A program made the translations under genes and the position numbers. The notes below the pieces were generated by a model that had not been told where the DNA came from, ran no database searches, and saw nothing but the letters and a program-made list of their open reading frames with translations. From an uncultured Oscillospiraceae bacterium (GTDB lineage Bacteria; Bacillota; Clostridia; Oscillospirales; Oscillospiraceae), in NCBI GenBank assembly GCA_900762005.1, contig CAAFEV010000194.1:1-7223 (forward strand): a stretch of DNA of 7,223 bases, written 5' to 3'. Shown here in pieces: positions 5,827 to 7,223 of this stretch (position 1 is its first letter; the number at the start of each line of letters is the position of its first letter).

Positions 5827-7175
5827 AGCGTTTAAATTGCTTGTTATGCCTGTTATGCCTGTTGAAGGGCTTCGGCAAGAAACATCGGCACGGTCGCAAG
5901 CCCCTTGTAAATCAGTGTTCTGCGGTTGCTGTCTTAAATGATCTGCTGTTTGACAGCTTTGAAGCCCACAGGGTTTTGGCAATCGCACCGCTTCGGGTGG
6001 CGAAAAACACATGGCCTGACGAACTGGGCAAATGGGAGCATCTTTCGCATTTGCGGTTCTCGGTAGCGGTCGGTACGGAAACGGAACGAAAAGCGGCGCT
6101 TTGGGCGAAAGTCGATATTTATATCATCAACCGCGAGAACGTCCAGTGGCTCATCGAGGATAGCGGCATCCCCTTCGACTTCAATACCTTGGTGATCGAC
6201 GAGTTATCATCGTTCAAGAATCATCAGACGAAGCGATTCAAGTCGCTGATGAAAGTTCGCCCAAAGATTAAGCGCATCATCGGTCTGACAGGAACGCCAA
6301 GCAGCAACGGGCTGATGGATTTATGGGCTGAATATCGGCTGCTTGATATGGGTCAGCGGCTTGGACGGTTCATCGGGCAGTATCGAGCGGCATACTTTAC
6401 GCCCGACAAGCGAAACGGTCAGGTCATCTTCAGCTACAAGCCCCTACCGTTCGCGGAGAAAGAGATATACGACAAAATCACCGACATCACCATTTCCATG
6501 AAGTCCCCCGACCATTTAACCATGCCGGAACTTGTGACCGCCGAGTATCCCGTGAAGCTGTCGGATAAAGAACGTGAGCGGTATGACGAACTTAGGCAGG
6601 ACTTGGTGCTGAAACTGGCGGGTGGCGAAATCACAGCCGCTAACGCCGCCGCCCTATCGGGGAAGCTGTGCCAGATGGCAAATGGTGCGGTATACGGCGA
6701 CGACGGCGAAGTCCATCATATCCATGACCGCAAACTGGACGCTCTTGAAGACTTGATAGAAGCCGCCAACGGAAAACCCGTCCTTGTGGCGTACTGGTTT
6801 AAGCACGACTTAGAGCGGATATCGGCAAGGCTGAAAGAGCGACATATTCCGTTTTCCAAGTTGGATACATCGGAAAGCATCGATCGCTGGAACAACGGCG
6901 AACTGCCCGTGGCTCTTATCCATCCAGCTTCGGCGGGACACGGGTTGAACCTACAAACAGGCGGCAGCACGATTATATGGTTCGGGCTGACATGGAGCCT
7001 TGAACTCTATCAGCAAACCAACGCCCGCTTGTGGCGGCAGGGTCAGACCGCCGAAACGGTGGTTCTCCACCACATCATCGCCAAAGGCACGATTGATGAG
7101 CGCATAATGAAAACCTTGTCCGAGAAGGACAGAACCCAGACAGCCTTAATCGAAGCTGTCAAAGCCAATCTATGA
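5823..7175 (+). CDS. SNF2-type helicase lacking Walker A (N-terminally truncated/replaced)
   Basis: The ORF is 450 aa. From about residue 37 (LNDLLFDSFEAHRVLAIAPL) it matches the SNF2-family helicases of phage and integrative-element modules. Motif Ia is APLRVAKNTW, motif II VIDELSS (Asp126-Glu127), motif III LTGTPSS (from 155), motif V SAGHGLNLQTGGS, and motif VI QQTNARLWRQGQ (Arg402, Arg405). Such proteins normally begin with about 45 residues containing a Q-like segment and Walker A (GLGKT). Here these are replaced by an unrelated Cys/Leu- and Arg-rich stretch (LNCLLCLLCLLKGF) read from what appears to be former spacer DNA, and no GxGKT occurs in either other + frame there. ATP hydrolysis is therefore not expected. 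The ATG overlaps the preceding TGA as ATGA, so it could be translated by coupling. The VRR-NUC nuclease gene usually found between VapE and SNF2 is also absent, consistent with one deletion spanning both. Confidence 0.82.
   Translation: MKRLNCLLCLLCLLKGFGKKHRHGRKPLVNQCSAVAVLNDLLFDSFEAHRVLAIAPLRVAKNTWPDELGKWEHLSHLRFSVAVGTETERKAALWAKVDIYIINRENVQWLIEDSGIPFDFNTLVIDELSSFKNHQTKRFKSLMKVRPKIKRIIGLTGTPSSNGLMDLWAEYRLLDMGQRLGRFIGQYRAAYFTPDKRNGQVIFSYKPLPFAEKEIYDKITDITISMKSPDHLTMPELVTAEYPVKLSDKERERYDELRQDLVLKLAGGEITAANAAALSGKLCQMANGAVYGDDGEVHHIHDRKLDALEDLIEAANGKPVLVAYWFKHDLERISARLKERHIPFSKLDTSESIDRWNNGELPVALIHPASAGHGLNLQTGGSTIIWFGLTWSLELYQQTNARLWRQGQTAETVVLHHIIAKGTIDERIMKTLSEKDRTQTALIEAVKANL
5842..5859 (+). 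repeat. Short tandem repeat (9 bp x 2)
   Basis: TGTTATGCC occurs twice in tandem, followed by a partial third copy (TGTT at 5860-5863). In the SNF2 frame it encodes the repeating Cys-Leu-Leu of the unusual N-terminus. It probably belongs to the original spacer downstream of the VapE gene rather than to a protein domain. Confidence 0.55.
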
Positions 7176-7223
7176 AAATTTGCGGAGTCAAAAACTGCCA
7201 ATCCGAGTGGAATAAATTATCGG
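7172..7223 (+). CDS. Start of a further ORF, cut by the window edge
   Basis: ATG at 7172 overlaps the SNF2 stop codon as ATGA and opens a frame that is uninterrupted to the right edge (MKICGVKNCQSEWNKLS, 17 residues visible). The Cys-x4-Cys near the start could be part of a zinc-binding N-terminus such as those of small phage HNH or zinc-ribbon proteins, but too little is visible to say. No clear RBS precedes it; translation would depend on coupling to the helicase gene. A chance ORF cannot be excluded. Confidence 0.35.
   Translation, partial: MKICGVKNCQSEWNKLS

Noticed and set aside
5835..5880. Cys/Leu-rich SNF2 N-terminus as a lipoprotein signal or membrane anchor
   Set aside because: It is short, derives from a 9-bp tandem repeat and spacer DNA, is followed by many basic residues, and has no proper lipobox or 18-20-residue hydrophobic span.

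Overview
The window is the replication/recombination block of a temperate-phage-like or integrative element of the kind common in Clostridia (Firmicutes). I base this on gene content and order and on strong AGGAGG-type ribosome binding sites. No host chromosomal gene is present, so the host assignment is an inference. All genes lie on the + strand and are packed tightly, several with 4-20 nt overlaps, which suggests one operon.

Layout from left to right: a sigma-70 region-4-like HTH protein (5' end outside the window, broken by an in-frame TAA); a 71-aa protein of unknown function behind a hairpin and a strong RBS; a 110-aa protein of unknown function; an intact DUF2800 RecB/Cas4-like nuclease; a DUF2815 (Enc34-type) ssDNA-binding protein broken by a 1-nt deletion; a short intergenic region with a 10-bp inverted repeat; the exonuclease half of a phage family-A DNA polymerase, broken by a 1-nt insertion and fused in frame to a VapE-type primase/SF3 helicase; an SNF2-type helicase that lacks its Walker A region; and the first codons of another ORF at the right edge.

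In intact relatives, as I remember them, these genes form a self-contained set. DUF2800 nuclease and DUF2815 SSB act in recombination, family-A polymerase plus VapE primase-helicase in replication, and a VRR-NUC nuclease plus SNF2 helicase act alongside. Here the polymerase catalytic domain, the first half of the VapE primase domain, the VRR-NUC gene and the first part of the SNF2 helicase are all absent, and three other lesions interrupt reading frames. The simplest reading is a decaying prophage or integrative element, or an error-containing assembly. I do not see a convincing new system. The most unusual object is the in-frame polymerase-exonuclease/VapE chimera, followed by the inverted repeat just upstream of the polymerase gene.
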